Of a stretch of 64,000 nucleotides of DNA, positions 1 through 8,320 are shown piece by piece (position 1 is the first letter of the stretch; each line of letters begins with the position of its first letter). Location: positions 3,278,396-3,342,395 of the forward strand of contig NZ_JTHL01000001.1 of assembly GCF_000818195.1 (NCBI RefSeq). The letters are read 5' to 3'. Source of the stretch: Streptomyces sp. 150FB. GTDB lineage: Bacteria > Actinomycetota > Actinomycetes > Streptomycetales > Streptomycetaceae. The translations under genes and the position numbers were made by a program. The notes under the pieces are model-generated. The model did no database searches. It worked only from the letters and a program-made list of their open reading frames with translations, and had not been told where the DNA came from.

Positions 1-1215
1 GAAGGTCGGCATCGCCATGCCGTGGTAGCCGCGGTGGGCGTACCAGGCGAGACGGCCCTTGAGCCTGATCTTCATCTTGCCCATGACGATCATCGCGACG
101 CCCTTGTGCAGGCCCAGACCGGCGACCGCACCCTTGTTCGCGTGGCTGTATTCCTTCTGCGGGAAGCCCCGCATGCCGGACATCACGTTGTCGCCGAGGA
201 CCTTGGCCTGGCGCAGCGCGTGCTGGGCGTTCGGCGGGCACCAGGCGTTCTCGACGCCGGCCTTGCGGGCGGCCATGTCCGGGACCTGGGCGTTGTCGCC
301 GGCGGCCCAGATGTAGTCGGTGCCCTGCACCTGGAGCTTCTCGCTGGTGTCCACGTGACCGCGCGGGCCGAGCGGCAGACCGTAGCGGGCGAGCGCCGGG
401 TTCGGCTTGACGCCGGCGGTCCAGACGATCGTGTTGGAGTCGACCTCAAGGCCGTTGTTGAGCTTCACGTGACCGTCGACGCAGGAGTCCATGCCGGTCT
501 TCAGGTAGACCTCGACACCGCGGCCCTCAAGGTGCTCCTTGCCCCAGGCGCCCAGCTTCGGGCCGACCTCGGGGAGGATCTTGTCGGCGACGTCGACGAG
601 GACGAAGCGCATGTCCTCGCGCTTGACGTTCGTGTAGTACTTGGCGGCGTCCCGCGCCAGGTCCTCGACCTCACCGATGGTCTCGGCGCCCGCGAAGCCA
701 CCACCGACGAAGACGAAGGTCAACGCCTTGCGGCGGACGTCCTCGTCGGTCGTCGAGTCGGCCTTGTCGAGCTGCTCAAGGACGTGGTTGCGCAGGCCGA
801 TGGCCTCCTCGATGCCCTTCATACCGATGCCCTGCTCGGCGAGGCCGGGGATCGGGAAGGTACGGGAGACCGCGCCGAGCGCGACGACGAGGTAGTCGAA
901 AGGCAGCTCGTAGGCCTCGCCGACGAGCGGCGCGACCGTGGCGACCTTGCGGTCCTGGTCGATGGTCGTGACCCGGCCGGTGAGAACCTCGGCCCTGGGC
1001 AGTACGCGTCGCAGCGGGACGACGACATGCCGAGGCGAGATGCTGCCGGCAGCAGCTTCGGGGAGGAAGGGTTGGTACGTCATGTACGAGCGAGGGTCGA
1101 CAACCGTGACGGTCGCCTCCCCGTAGCGCATCTTCTTCAGAATGCGACGAGCTGCGTACAGGCCTACGTACCCACCGCCTACAACGAGGATCCTGGGACG
1201 CTCCGTGGTGCTCAT
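1..1215 (-). CDS. ndh: type II NADH dehydrogenase (partial, C-terminus outside window)
   Basis: Membrane-associated, single-subunit flavoenzyme that passes electrons from NADH to quinone without pumping protons. The frame is open from an ATG at 1215 to the window edge (405 codons). The N-terminus has an FAD dinucleotide-binding motif (ILVVGGGYVGLYAARR), then the family segment MTYQPFLPEAAAGSISPRH, a second nucleotide-binding glycine motif (FVFVGGGFAGAETIGEVEDL), and the late motif IWAAGDNAQVPD followed by QHALRQAKVLGDN. Length and motif order fit NDH-2; only the final membrane-binding tail is missing. Sulfide:quinone reductase is the nearest alternative but fits less well. Confidence 0.9.
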   Translation of the reverse strand, partial: MSTTERPRILVVGGGYVGLYAARRILKKMRYGEATVTVVDPRSYMTYQPFLPEAAAGSISPRHVVVPLRRVLPRAEVLTGRVTTIDQDRKVATVAPLVGEAYELPFDYLVVALGAVSRTFPIPGLAEQGIGMKGIEEAIGLRNHVLEQLDKADSTTDEDVRRKALTFVFVGGGFAGAETIGEVEDLARDAAKYYTNVKREDMRFVLVDVADKILPEVGPKLGAWGKEHLEGRGVEVYLKTGMDSCVDGHVKLNNGLEVDSNTIVWTAGVKPNPALARYGLPLGPRGHVDTSEKLQVQGTDYIWAAGDNAQVPDMAARKAGVENAWCPPNAQHALRQAKVLGDNVMSGMRGFPQKEYSHANKGAVAGLGLHKGVAMIVMGKMKIRLKGRLAWYAHRGYHGMAMPTF

Positions 1216-1885
1216 GAGATCGAGTATCCACCCCTTGGGGAGGGGGTCCTAGTGAGCCCCTTCACAAGAACTTGGGCACGTGGTGTTATACTGCCCGGCG
1301 CTCTTCGGGCCGAGGGTGGTCGATCAAGGAGACCAGTCGCCGGAAGAACCCCCCTCCCACCCCCTGTGAGCTGGCACTCAACCTCAGCACCCCGGGTGGA
1401 CCACTTACGGGGTTCACACCCCCGTAACGCCCCCGGAACTGCCCGGGTGAGCACCCCCGGAGACCGTCTGAGCCCTCTGAGGAGACGGTCTTACAACGAC
1501 CGGACCCAAGCGGGCCATTTTCCTTGTGAAGAAGTTCACGAAGTTTCCCGCGAGGGGTGCGCGGGAGGGCCCGGCGGGGGCCCCGAGAGGGGGTCCGGAG
1601 GGGTTCCGGAGGAGGTTCCGGAGGGGTCGTCGGCGCGGCGGTGGAGGGCCCCCCGCGAAGCCCTTTTCAGGGGGCAGGGACGAGAACACTCCCGTCACCC
1701 CGCTCCACCGTCCCCTGCCGGCGCCCCCGTCACGCTCGGTCCGGAACCTCGGTCGGCACACGGCCTGTTCGCGGTCGCGGATACGCGCGGAAACACCGAC
1801 AGGGGGTTGTCGCCGGCGCCCTCGAAGGTGGTGAAGCGCCGGGACGCTCCCGGCGGCGACACGAGCGCGACACGAGAGGGACGAC
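1216..1885. other. intergenic region, no supported gene
   Basis: This 670-base gap lies between the divergent ndh and VOC genes and must hold both promoters, but I found no clear -35/-10 pair. Open frames here are rich in AGG and lack normal codon bias. Around 1556-1640 the plus strand is very G-rich and carries short repeats of GTTCCGGAGG, plus a GGGCC/GGCCC hairpin near 1567-1585. Confidence 0.4.
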
Positions 1886-2269
1886 ATGCCTGGATTCAAC
1901 GGCATCGGCTGGTTCGAGATCGGCACCGCCGACCCGGCGGCCGCCGAGCGCTTCTACGGAGACGTGTTCGGCTGGTCGGTCGCGCACGACGACACGAAGA
2001 GCACCGACCCGGCGTACCAGATCTTCACCACGGGTGACCCGGAGGGACTGCGCGGCGGGCTCTTCGCGACCGAGGGAAGGATGCCCGACTACGCGGTCTT
2101 CACCGTGCTGGTCGAGGACGTCGAGGCCGCGTGCCGACGGGCCGAAGAGGCGGGCGGCCAGGTCCAGCGCCCGCCGCAGGTCAACCCGGCGGGGGTGACC
2201 TTCGCCCACCTGCTCGACCCGGCCGGTAACCACTTCGCGGTGTTCAAGCCGCCGTTCGCCCGGACCTGA
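1886..2269 (+). CDS. VOC (glyoxalase/bleomycin-resistance fold) family protein
   Basis: A 127-residue stand-alone vicinal oxygen chelate protein. It begins with the usual IGWFEIGTADPAAAERFYGDVFGW, where the first beta strand and helix meet the F-Y-x-x-x-F-G-W signature. A second half (VFTVLVEDVEAACRRAEEAGG) ends in DPAGNHFAVFKP, the conserved closing strand. Members are isomerases, dioxygenases or drug-binding proteins; the substrate cannot be read from the sequence. It appears monocistronic, with a WYL regulator converging 27 bases downstream. Confidence 0.85.
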   Translation: MPGFNGIGWFEIGTADPAAAERFYGDVFGWSVAHDDTKSTDPAYQIFTTGDPEGLRGGLFATEGRMPDYAVFTVLVEDVEAACRRAEEAGGQVQRPPQVNPAGVTFAHLLDPAGNHFAVFKPPFART

Positions 2270-2296
2270 GTCATCGCGCCGGAGGGGGTCCGGCCG

Positions 2297-3025
2297 TCAG
2301 CTCAGGGTGAGTTGGCGGAGGACCCCCTGCGGGATGTGGAGATCCTCCTCGCGCAGCGAGCGCGGTACGGGCACCTCGGCGGTGACCGAGACCGAGGTGA
2401 TCCGGTCGGTACGGAAGGCGCGCAGGCCGTCGCGCAGCCGGCACCAGGCCATCAGGTACCAGTGGTACGGCGAGCCGGCGTAGCCGAGCGGCTCGATCTC
2501 TCGCGTCGTGGTGACGCCCTCGCGGTCGCCGTAGCCGATACGCAGGACCCGGCGGGTGTCCAGCGCGTCGGCCACCATGCGCGGCATCGGCGGCAGGCCG
2601 CCGCCCTTGCCGCCCTTGCCGCCCTCGTCGTCGTCGTCGTCGAGCAGGAGGATGCGGCCCGCCAAGGCCTGGGCGGCTGCGGCATCGTCCCCCTGCATGG
2701 CGGCGAGCAGCTTGCGCAGCGCCGTGCCGGCCGTCGCCCGGAACGGCGTGCCCTCCAGCCCCCGCAGCGCCACCGCCATCGCGACGGCCTCGCCCGGCGT
2801 GAGATTGACCGGCGGCAGCGTGCGCGCCTTGTCGAGGCAGTAGCCGCCCGTGCGGCCCGGCTCGGCGTAGATCGGCACCCCCGACTGCTGCAAGGCGCTG
2901 ATGTCCCGCTCGACCGTGCGCACACTGACCTCGAAGCGGCCGGCCAGCCGGCGCGCGCTGCACGGACGGGGGGCGACCGCCCGCAACTCCTCGACCAGGG
3001 CATAGAGACGATCAGTACGGTTCAC
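2297..3025 (-). CDS. YafY-type WYL-domain transcriptional regulator
   Basis: A 242-residue DNA-binding regulator. Residues 1-60 form a DeoR-like HTH (RTDRLYALVEELR, then SARRLAGRFEVSVRTVERDI). The C-terminal half is the WYL ligand/nucleic-acid sensing domain with HWYLMAWCRLRDGLRAFR and the closing ITSVSV strand. A linker near residue 125-140 is strongly acidic then Gly/Lys-rich (DDDDDEGGKGGKGGG). The GTG at 3025 is chosen because the family begins with RTDRLY directly after it. The same frame stays open upstream across a 15-bp tandem repeat, but that stretch does not look coding. It is divergent from the HMBS-like gene. Confidence 0.85.
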   Translation of the reverse strand: MNRTDRLYALVEELRAVAPRPCSARRLAGRFEVSVRTVERDISALQQSGVPIYAEPGRTGGYCLDKARTLPPVNLTPGEAVAMAVALRGLEGTPFRATAGTALRKLLAAMQGDDAAAAQALAGRILLLDDDDDEGGKGGKGGGLPPMPRMVADALDTRRVLRIGYGDREGVTTTREIEPLGYAGSPYHWYLMAWCRLRDGLRAFRTDRITSVSVTAEVPVPRSLREEDLHIPQGVLRQLTLS

Positions 3026-3042
3026 ACCCGCCAACCTAGACG

Positions 3043-3107
3043 GCGGGTACGACAACAGCGGATACGACAACCACGGATACGACAGGAGCGGGTACGCCAG
3101 GAGCGGG
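3043..3107. repeat. 15-bp tandem repeat in a divergent promoter region
   Basis: About 4.3 copies of a 15-base unit close to GCGGGTACGACAACA, at 3043, 3058, 3073, 3088 and a partial at 3103. It lies between the start of the WYL regulator (3025) and the HMBS-like gene (3162), so it may affect spacing of promoter elements or be a multi-site operator. Confidence 0.85.
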
Positions 3108-3161
3108 CCGGGGACAGAGCCGCGCCGTCCGTTACCGTGAGACGGGAACGGAAAGGACTCC

Positions 3162-4160
3162 ATGACCAGCCTTCCCCCCACACCGGCCGCACCCGGCGGG
3201 CCCGCGCGTCGCCTCCGTATCGGTACGCGCAGCTCGCCCATGGCGCTCGCCCAGGTCGAGCGGGTCTCGGCGCTGCTCCGTAAGCACGAGCCCGAGCTGC
3301 GGATCGAGGTGGTGCCCGTCACGACCGAGGCCGACCTCTGGCAGGGCGATCTGAGCGAGCTGGACGGCAAGGGGTCGTTCGTCAAGCAGATCGACCGGAT
3401 GGTGCAGCGCGGCGACGTCGACCTGGCGGTGCACTGCGTCAAGGACGTCCCCGGCGACGTACCCATGCCCGACGGGCTGTTCTTCGCCGCCCATCTCCCC
3501 CGGGACGATGTGCGCGACGTCCTGCTCTTCCCCGAAAGTTCGACCCGGCGGAAGCTGGACGACCTGCCCCGGGGCGCCGTCGTCGCGACCTCCGCCGTGC
3601 GGCGGAAGGCGCAGCTCAAGCGGGTACGGCCGGATCTCTCGGTGGTTCGTGTCCGGGGCGCCGTGGGCAGCCGGGTGGAAAAGCTCGACGGCAGAAGGCC
3701 TGCCGACCCGGCGCCCGACGCGATGGTCCTCGCCGTCTCCGGGCTCGAACGGCTCGGCATCCAGGACCGCGGCCGGCACATCTTCTCGCTCGACGAGCTG
3801 CTGCCCGCCGTCGGCGCGGGCGCGCTCGGGCTCGAATGCCGCACGGACGACCGGCCGACCGCCGCTCTGCTCGCCCTCCTCGACGACGAGCGCACCACCA
3901 CCGAGGTCGGTGCCGAGCGCGCCATGCTGCGTGGTCTGCGCGGGCACTGCAACAGCCCGATCGCCGGGCACTGCCACACCCTTCCCGACGGGCGGCTCAG
4001 CCTGCGCGGGATCGTCTTCGACGCGGACGGCTCGGCCTTCGTGGCGTCGCACCTGGTGAGCGAGGACCCGGACCACTCCGGCGAGGCGCTCGGCCGCCGC
4101 GTCTGCGACGACCTGCTGCGGCAGGGCGCCGACCGGATCATCGCGAGCATTCCGCACTGA
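3162..4160 (+). CDS. hemC: hydroxymethylbilane synthase (porphobilinogen deaminase) paralogue
   Basis: The family polymerises four porphobilinogens into hydroxymethylbilane in tetrapyrrole synthesis. This 332-residue protein has LRIGTRSSPMALAQ (about 19-32), the catalytic lysine-aspartate in VHCVKDVPGDVP, the Arg-rich RRKAQLKRVRPDL segment, and a cofactor cysteine in RGHCNSPIAGHC. Two sites differ from the consensus: the usual VHSxKD is VHCVKD, and RGNVxTRLxKLD is RGAVGSRVEKLD. The gene is alone, not in a hemA-hemC-hemB operon, so it is probably a second HMBS-like gene beside a housekeeping copy elsewhere. Activity is inferred from the retained Asp and Cys; substrate binding may be altered. 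Confidence 0.8.
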   Translation: MTSLPPTPAAPGGPARRLRIGTRSSPMALAQVERVSALLRKHEPELRIEVVPVTTEADLWQGDLSELDGKGSFVKQIDRMVQRGDVDLAVHCVKDVPGDVPMPDGLFFAAHLPRDDVRDVLLFPESSTRRKLDDLPRGAVVATSAVRRKAQLKRVRPDLSVVRVRGAVGSRVEKLDGRRPADPAPDAMVLAVSGLERLGIQDRGRHIFSLDELLPAVGAGALGLECRTDDRPTAALLALLDDERTTTEVGAERAMLRGLRGHCNSPIAGHCHTLPDGRLSLRGIVFDADGSAFVASHLVSEDPDHSGEALGRRVCDDLLRQGADRIIASIPH

Positions 4161-4195
4161 CTGTTCTGTCCGCGGAGGTTGGCTAGGGTGGCCCG

Positions 4196-4657
4196 ATGGC
4201 ACGGACGGACACAGCTTCCCGGGTGATCGCGGCCTCAACTGACCGTGTCTACGCGGCCCTCGTCGATCCGGACGCGCTCGCGGCATGGCTGCCACCGGAC
4301 GGCATGAGTGGCCGATTCGAACGGTACGACGCGCGGCCCGGCGGGTCGTACCGGCTGGTCCTGACCTACGCGGACGCCTCGAAGGCGCCGGGCAAGGCCA
4401 CAGCGGATTCCGACATCGTCGAGGCGCGCTTCGTCGACCTCGTCCCTGGCGTGCGCGTCGTGCAGGCCGTGGACTTCGTCTCCGCGGACCCGGCCTACGC
4501 CGGCACGATGACGATGACCTGGGAGGTCGGTCCGGCCGACACGGGGACGCGCGTGGAGATCCGCGCCGAGGACGTCCCCGCCGGTGTCTCGGCGGAGGAC
4601 CACGCCGCCGGTCTCGCCTCCTCGCTGGCGAACCTCGCCGCCTACCTGGAGCAATGA
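4196..4657 (+). CDS. SRPBCC / AHSA1-like domain protein
   Basis: A 153-residue START-like hydrophobic-pocket protein. The N-terminal strand and helix (SRVIAASTDRVYAALVDPDALAAWLPP) and the later GSYRLVLTY, MTMTWEV and C-terminal helix (EDHAAGLASSLANLAAYLEQ) match the activator of Hsp90 ATPase homologue 1-like family. Such proteins bind small hydrophobic ligands or act as cyclases/stress factors; no specific role is evident. It sits 36 bases after the HMBS-like gene, close enough for co-transcription, and converges on the TetR gene downstream. Confidence 0.8.
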   Translation: MARTDTASRVIAASTDRVYAALVDPDALAAWLPPDGMSGRFERYDARPGGSYRLVLTYADASKAPGKATADSDIVEARFVDLVPGVRVVQAVDFVSADPAYAGTMTMTWEVGPADTGTRVEIRAEDVPAGVSAEDHAAGLASSLANLAAYLEQ

Positions 4658-4706
4658 CCGGCCGCAGTACGCGGCTTCCCCCCGGTAAGCGACCTCAGCG
4701 CGCGTC

Positions 4707-5300
4707 TCACCGCGCGGTCGGCCCGCCCGGCGGTTCCCAGCCGTTCGTGAGGATGTCGAAGACCGCCTCGACGGCGGCTCGGCGGTCCTCCCGGCCGCGA
4801 GCGAGAGTCGGGATCTCAAGCACGAACCGGGCAAGGGCCACACACGCGAAGTTGTCGTGTTCCACGCCCGTCTCGTCGGCGATGGCCGCGCTGAGACCCT
4901 CGGTGTGCCGGGTCCACCTGCGTTCCGCGTACGCGCGTAGCTCCGGCGTGGAGTCCACCAGGTTGGTGTAGTCGGCCATCTGTGGGTGCGCCGCGAGCGG
5001 CAGCCAGATGTCGAGGACGTGCTGCCGGAGGGCATCGAGAATGCTCCGACCGGCGGCTCGCTGCCGTACCGCGGCGATCAGTTCCGACTCGCGGTCCTCG
5101 TCCTGGTCGAACACCAGCGCTTCCTTGCCGGTGAAGTGCTTGAACACCGTGGCGGCCGACACGTCGGCCGCGTCGGCGATGTCACGGATGCTCACCCGGT
5201 CGTAGCCGTGTTCCAGGAAGAGCCGCAGTGCGGCGTCGGCGATCGCTTGGCGAGTGGCCGCCTTCTTGCGTTCGCGGCGGCCGACAGGGGGCGTGGTCAT
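4707..5300 (-). CDS. TetR/AcrR family transcriptional repressor
   Basis: 197 residues. The N-terminal DNA-binding domain is clear: TRQAIADAALRLFLEHGYDRVSIRDIA, then AADVSAATVFKHFTGKEALVF, the canonical TetR helix-turn-helix ending in F-x-H-F-x-x-K. The C-terminal half is the variable ligand-binding helical domain. It is divergent from the FAD monooxygenase at 5450, with direct repeats between them that overlap the monooxygenase promoter. That arrangement suggests it represses both genes and is relieved by a substrate of the flavoenzyme. Confidence 0.9.
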   Translation of the reverse strand: MTTPPVGRRERKKAATRQAIADAALRLFLEHGYDRVSIRDIADAADVSAATVFKHFTGKEALVFDQDEDRESELIAAVRQRAAGRSILDALRQHVLDIWLPLAAHPQMADYTNLVDSTPELRAYAERRWTRHTEGLSAAIADETGVEHDNFACVALARFVLEIPTLARGREDRRAAVEAVFDILTNGWEPPGGPTAR

Positions 5301-5318
5301 GAGGTGACCATATCCGAC

Positions 5319-5359
5319 AGTTGCATCAACATCCTAGTTGCATCAATATCTAAGTTGAC
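5319..5359. promoter_or_regulatory. candidate TetR operator (direct repeats)
   Basis: AGTTGCATCAACATC at 5319-5333 is followed at a 17-base step by AGTTGCATCAATATC (5336-5350) and a third half copy AGTTGAC (5353-5359). Each copy holds a GTTG-N3-CAAC/T inverted repeat. The last copy overlaps the -35 element of the flavoprotein promoter and the first lies 19 bases upstream of the TetR start codon, the usual place for an autoregulatory operator. Confidence 0.6.
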
Positions 5360-5383
5360 TCGTTCTACTTTTCTACCTACTCT
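5355..5383 (+). promoter_or_regulatory. sigma-70 type promoter of the FAD monooxygenase
   Basis: TTGACT (5355-5360), a 17-base spacer and TACTCT (5378-5383) match the -35/-10 consensus well. This leaves about 60 bases of leader before the ATG at 5450. The -35 box is inside the repeated operator. Confidence 0.6.
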
Positions 5384-5449
5384 GCTTTTCGTCCGAGTGT
5401 TCCAACTGCGCGCCCCATGCGCTCTCTCTTCGTCAGCGAAGGAACAACC

Positions 5450-6592
5450 ATGAACTCCCCAGCACCCGCCCGCGCCAGAATCAGCGTCATCGGCGCCGGA
5501 CCCGGCGGACTGACCTGCGCCCGCATCCTTCAGCGGCGCGGCATCGCGGTCACCGTCCACGACCGCGACCCGGGCCCCGACGCGCGCGATCAGGGCGGCA
5601 CCCTCGACCTGCACGCCGACAACGGCCAGATCGCCTTGCGCGAAGCCGGCCTGCTCGACGAGTTCTTCGAGCTGGCCCGCCCCGAAGGCCAGGAAATGCG
5701 CTGGATGGATCCGACCGGCAAGGTCATGTCCCACAAAGTCCCGGAGGCCGGCGAGCGCTTCAAGCCGGAAATCGACCGCGGCCAACTGCGCGGCCTGCTG
5801 CTCGACTCCCTGGAGCCGGGAACCGTACGGTGGGGCCGCACCCTCGACAAGATCAGCGGGCCCGCCGACGGTCCACGGCGGTTGCACTTCGCCGACGGCA
5901 CGACCGTCGAGACCGATCTGGTCATCGGCGCGGACGGCGCCTTCTCCCGGGTACGACCGGCCGTGTCGCCCGCCGTTCCCGAGTACACCGGCGTGAGCTT
6001 CCTGGAAGCGTGGTTCTCCGACGTCGAGAACCAACACCCCGACCTCGCCAAGCTGGTCGGCCCCGGCAGCGCCGCCGCGGCCGACGGCGACCGCGGCCTG
6101 TTCGCCCAGCGCAACAGCGGAAATCACCTGCGCGTCCACATCATCCGACGTGTCCCGGTCGACTGGATCACCAAGAACGGCCTCACCCCCGACGACACCG
6201 ACGGCATCCGCGCCCTGCTCCTCGACGAGTACGCCCACTGGTCGCCCCGGCTGCGCCGGATGATCGCCGACAACGACGGCCTCTACGTCGACCGGCCCAT
6301 CCTCGCCCTCCCGGTCCCGCACACCTGGGAACACAACCCGACGGTGACCCTGGTCGGCGACGCCGCCCACCTCATGCCCCCGCTCGGCGTCGGCGTCAAC
6401 CTCGCCATGCTCGACGCCGCCGAACTCGCCCTCGCTCTCGCGAACGCGGCCACTCTCGATGACGCCGTCCGCGTCTACGAGAAGACCATGCTTCCCCGCT
6501 CCGCCGAGATGGCCCACGTCCTCGAAGGCGGCGCCGAACACCTGCTGTCCGCCGACGTACCGGACTTCATGGACGACGACGCCCAGTCCTGA
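5450..6592 (+). CDS. FAD-dependent monooxygenase, TetX-like
   Basis: A class A flavoprotein monooxygenase (group with 2-polyprenylphenol hydroxylases and TetX) of 380 residues. It has the Rossmann motif VIGAGPGGLTCARILQRRG, then QGGTLDLHADNGQIALREAGLLDEF, which closely follows the TetX-type pattern, the middle DG motif (VIGADGAFSRVRP) and the second FAD motif LVGDAAHLMPPLGVGVNLAMLDA. It should hydroxylate an aromatic or polyketide substrate using NAD(P)H and O2. The start at 5450 is preferred to 5417 because GAAGGA lies at the right distance. TetX-like sequence alone does not prove tetracycline inactivation. It is divergent from a TetR gene with a probable operator. Confidence 0.88.
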   Translation: MNSPAPARARISVIGAGPGGLTCARILQRRGIAVTVHDRDPGPDARDQGGTLDLHADNGQIALREAGLLDEFFELARPEGQEMRWMDPTGKVMSHKVPEAGERFKPEIDRGQLRGLLLDSLEPGTVRWGRTLDKISGPADGPRRLHFADGTTVETDLVIGADGAFSRVRPAVSPAVPEYTGVSFLEAWFSDVENQHPDLAKLVGPGSAAAADGDRGLFAQRNSGNHLRVHIIRRVPVDWITKNGLTPDDTDGIRALLLDEYAHWSPRLRRMIADNDGLYVDRPILALPVPHTWEHNPTVTLVGDAAHLMPPLGVGVNLAMLDAAELALALANAATLDDAVRVYEKTMLPRSAEMAHVLEGGAEHLLSADVPDFMDDDAQS

Positions 6593-6616
6593 CCGCGTCC
6601 GTCGTGAAAGTCCCGC

Positions 6617-7570
6617 CTACCCGGCGACGCCCGGGCGGCGGCCCGCGGCGGTCAGGGCGATCTTTCCGCGCCGTGGGCCTCGCGCGGCCAACGCGTGGGC
6701 GCGGTCCGCCTGTTCCATGGGGAACACCTGCCGCAAGGGGACGCGGAAGCGGCCCTGTTCGAAGAGCGCGGCAGCGACGGCGAGGCCGTGGCGTCCATGC
6801 GGTTGGCCGCCGAGGTCGCCGACCGAGAGGCGGACGCCGCGTCCGGGGCCTGTGAAGTCCGCGATGGTGACGACTGAGTCCGCCGTGCCGGTGAGCGCGA
6901 CGAGTTCGGACAGCGAGCCGGCACCGGCGACGTCGAGCGCGCGGTCGACCCGCCCGGCGTGAAGCGCGCCGACCCGCTCGGGCAGCCCCTCGCCGTACGT
7001 GGTGGGGATCGCGCCGAGCCCGGCGAGGAAGGTCTGGTTCTCCGGGCCGCCCGTCCCGATCACACGTGCGCCCCGCGCGATCGCGAGCTGCACGGCGACG
7101 CTGCCGACGCCGCCCGCGGCGCCGTCGATCAGCAGGGTCGTTCCTACGCGTACGTCGAGCAGGTCGAGCACCCGGGTCGCCGTCTCGATGCTCGTACCGC
7201 CCGCGCCGGCCTCGTCCCAGGGCATCGACGCCGGTTTAGGGGCCCAGAACCGCAGAACGGCGAACTCGGCGCTCGCCCCGCCGAGCAGCGAGACATCGAC
7301 CGCGCCGAACACCTCGTCCCCGACCGCGACACCGGTGACGTCCGGCCCCACTTCGTCGACCACCCCGGCCGCGTCGACGCCCGGGACATGCGGCAGGGCG
7401 ATCTTCGCGGCCGACGGGGACTCTCCGGCGCGGAGCACGACATCGACCGGCGAGACTCCGGCGGCTCTGACCGCGATGCGTATGTCCCCCCGGCCCGCGT
7501 GCGGCTCGGGATACGGACCGACGGTGAGCACCTCGGGAGGACCGAACCGGTCGAACTGGACTGCGAACAC
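6617..7570 (-). CDS. MDR-superfamily NADP-dependent oxidoreductase (quinone reductase-like)
   Basis: 317 residues with the medium-chain dehydrogenase layout: N-terminal GroES-like half (AAGVSPVDVVLRAGE, HVPGVDAAGVVDEVG, VGDEVFG) and a nucleotide-binding half with LIDGAAGGVGSVAVQLAIARGARVIGTG. The structural zinc cysteines are absent, as in zinc-independent quinone oxidoreductases. GTG at 7570 follows an AGGGG ribosome site. It is divergent from a TetR regulator at 7687, so it is probably induced by an electrophile or quinone sensed by that regulator. Its end faces the flavoprotein stop, 24 bases away. Confidence 0.88.
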   Translation of the reverse strand: MFAVQFDRFGPPEVLTVGPYPEPHAGRGDIRIAVRAAGVSPVDVVLRAGESPSAAKIALPHVPGVDAAGVVDEVGPDVTGVAVGDEVFGAVDVSLLGGASAEFAVLRFWAPKPASMPWDEAGAGGTSIETATRVLDLLDVRVGTTLLIDGAAGGVGSVAVQLAIARGARVIGTGGPENQTFLAGLGAIPTTYGEGLPERVGALHAGRVDRALDVAGAGSLSELVALTGTADSVVTIADFTGPGRGVRLSVGDLGGQPHGRHGLAVAAALFEQGRFRVPLRQVFPMEQADRAHALAARGPRRGKIALTAAGRRPGVAG

Positions 7571-7585
7571 GATGACCCCTCTGAC

Positions 7586-7609
7586 CTGGACGACAAGCTG
7601 GACGACATG
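7586..7609. promoter_or_regulatory. 12-base direct repeat, possible regulator site
   Basis: CTGGACGACAAG followed at once by CTGGACGACATG lies 16-39 bases upstream of the reductase start and in the gap shared with the TetR gene. TetR sites are usually palindromic, so this is only a weak operator candidate. Confidence 0.3.
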
Positions 7610-7686
7610 ACCGTGCGCCTTGGCACAGAGGCAGACTAGGAACGGCCGTTCCGGACAACGGCGAAGCGAGAGAGGGGCGGGGCAGA

Positions 7687-8256
7687 GTGACTCGGAAGCG
7701 CCGTACGGATGCCGAGGACAACCACCGGCACATCCTCGGAGTGGCGCGGGCCGCGTTCGCCGCGGACGGTCTTGAGCTGCCGGTACGTGAGATCGCGCGG
7801 CGCGCCGGTATGGGCGTCGCCACGGTCTACCGGCACTTCCCGTCGCGTCAGGACCTCATCTCGGCCGTACTCGCCGAGCATGTCGCCCGGTGCGGGGCGG
7901 AGATGCGGGCGGCCCTCGCCGACCCGGACGCGCGGCGCGCGCTGCGCGGCACCATCCGCCGCTTCAGCGAGCGGCAGACGCGCGACCGGGCCATCAACGA
8001 AGCGCTGCTCGGTTCGCACAGCGCGGGAGCGGCCTTCGCCGACGAACGCCGCGCGCACGCCGAGGCGTTCGCCCTGCTGGTACGCCGCGCCCGCGAGGCC
8101 GGCGCCCTCCGGGACGACGTATCGGTCACTGACGCGCGCGTGGCCCTGCTGGCGATCACCTCTTTCCGGGCGCTCCCGGCCGAGCGGGCGTCGTCAGCGA
8201 TCGAAAGGCTGACGGATCTGCTGCTCAGGGGCGTACTGAACGAGGAAGCGGCCTGA
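7687..8256 (+). CDS. TetR family transcriptional regulator
   Basis: 189 residues starting at GTG. The N-terminal HTH is typical (NHRHILGVARAAFAADG, then VREIARRAGMGVATVYRHFPSRQDLI). The C-terminal part matches the SACE_7040/YcnC-like ligand domain seen with reductases of this kind (LLGSHSAGAAFADERRAHAEAFALLVRRA). It is divergent from the MDR oxidoreductase and is its likely repressor. Confidence 0.9.
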   Translation: MTRKRRTDAEDNHRHILGVARAAFAADGLELPVREIARRAGMGVATVYRHFPSRQDLISAVLAEHVARCGAEMRAALADPDARRALRGTIRRFSERQTRDRAINEALLGSHSAGAAFADERRAHAEAFALLVRRAREAGALRDDVSVTDARVALLAITSFRALPAERASSAIERLTDLLLRGVLNEEAA

Positions 8257-8320
8257 TCCCCCGAAGGCCACACGCCCGTACTTGGCCACCGCTGTAAGCG
8301 ATGTCGTGCACACTCTCTGT

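Noticed and set aside
1526..1834. Plus-strand frame of 102 codons in the ndh-VOC gap
   Set aside because: AGG-rich, no codon bias and no ribosome site; overlaps a G-rich repeat tract.
3026..4150. N-terminal extension of the WYL regulator
   Set aside because: The frame is open but antisense to the HMBS gene and passes through LLSYP repeats made by the 15-bp repeat; the family starts at GTG 3025.
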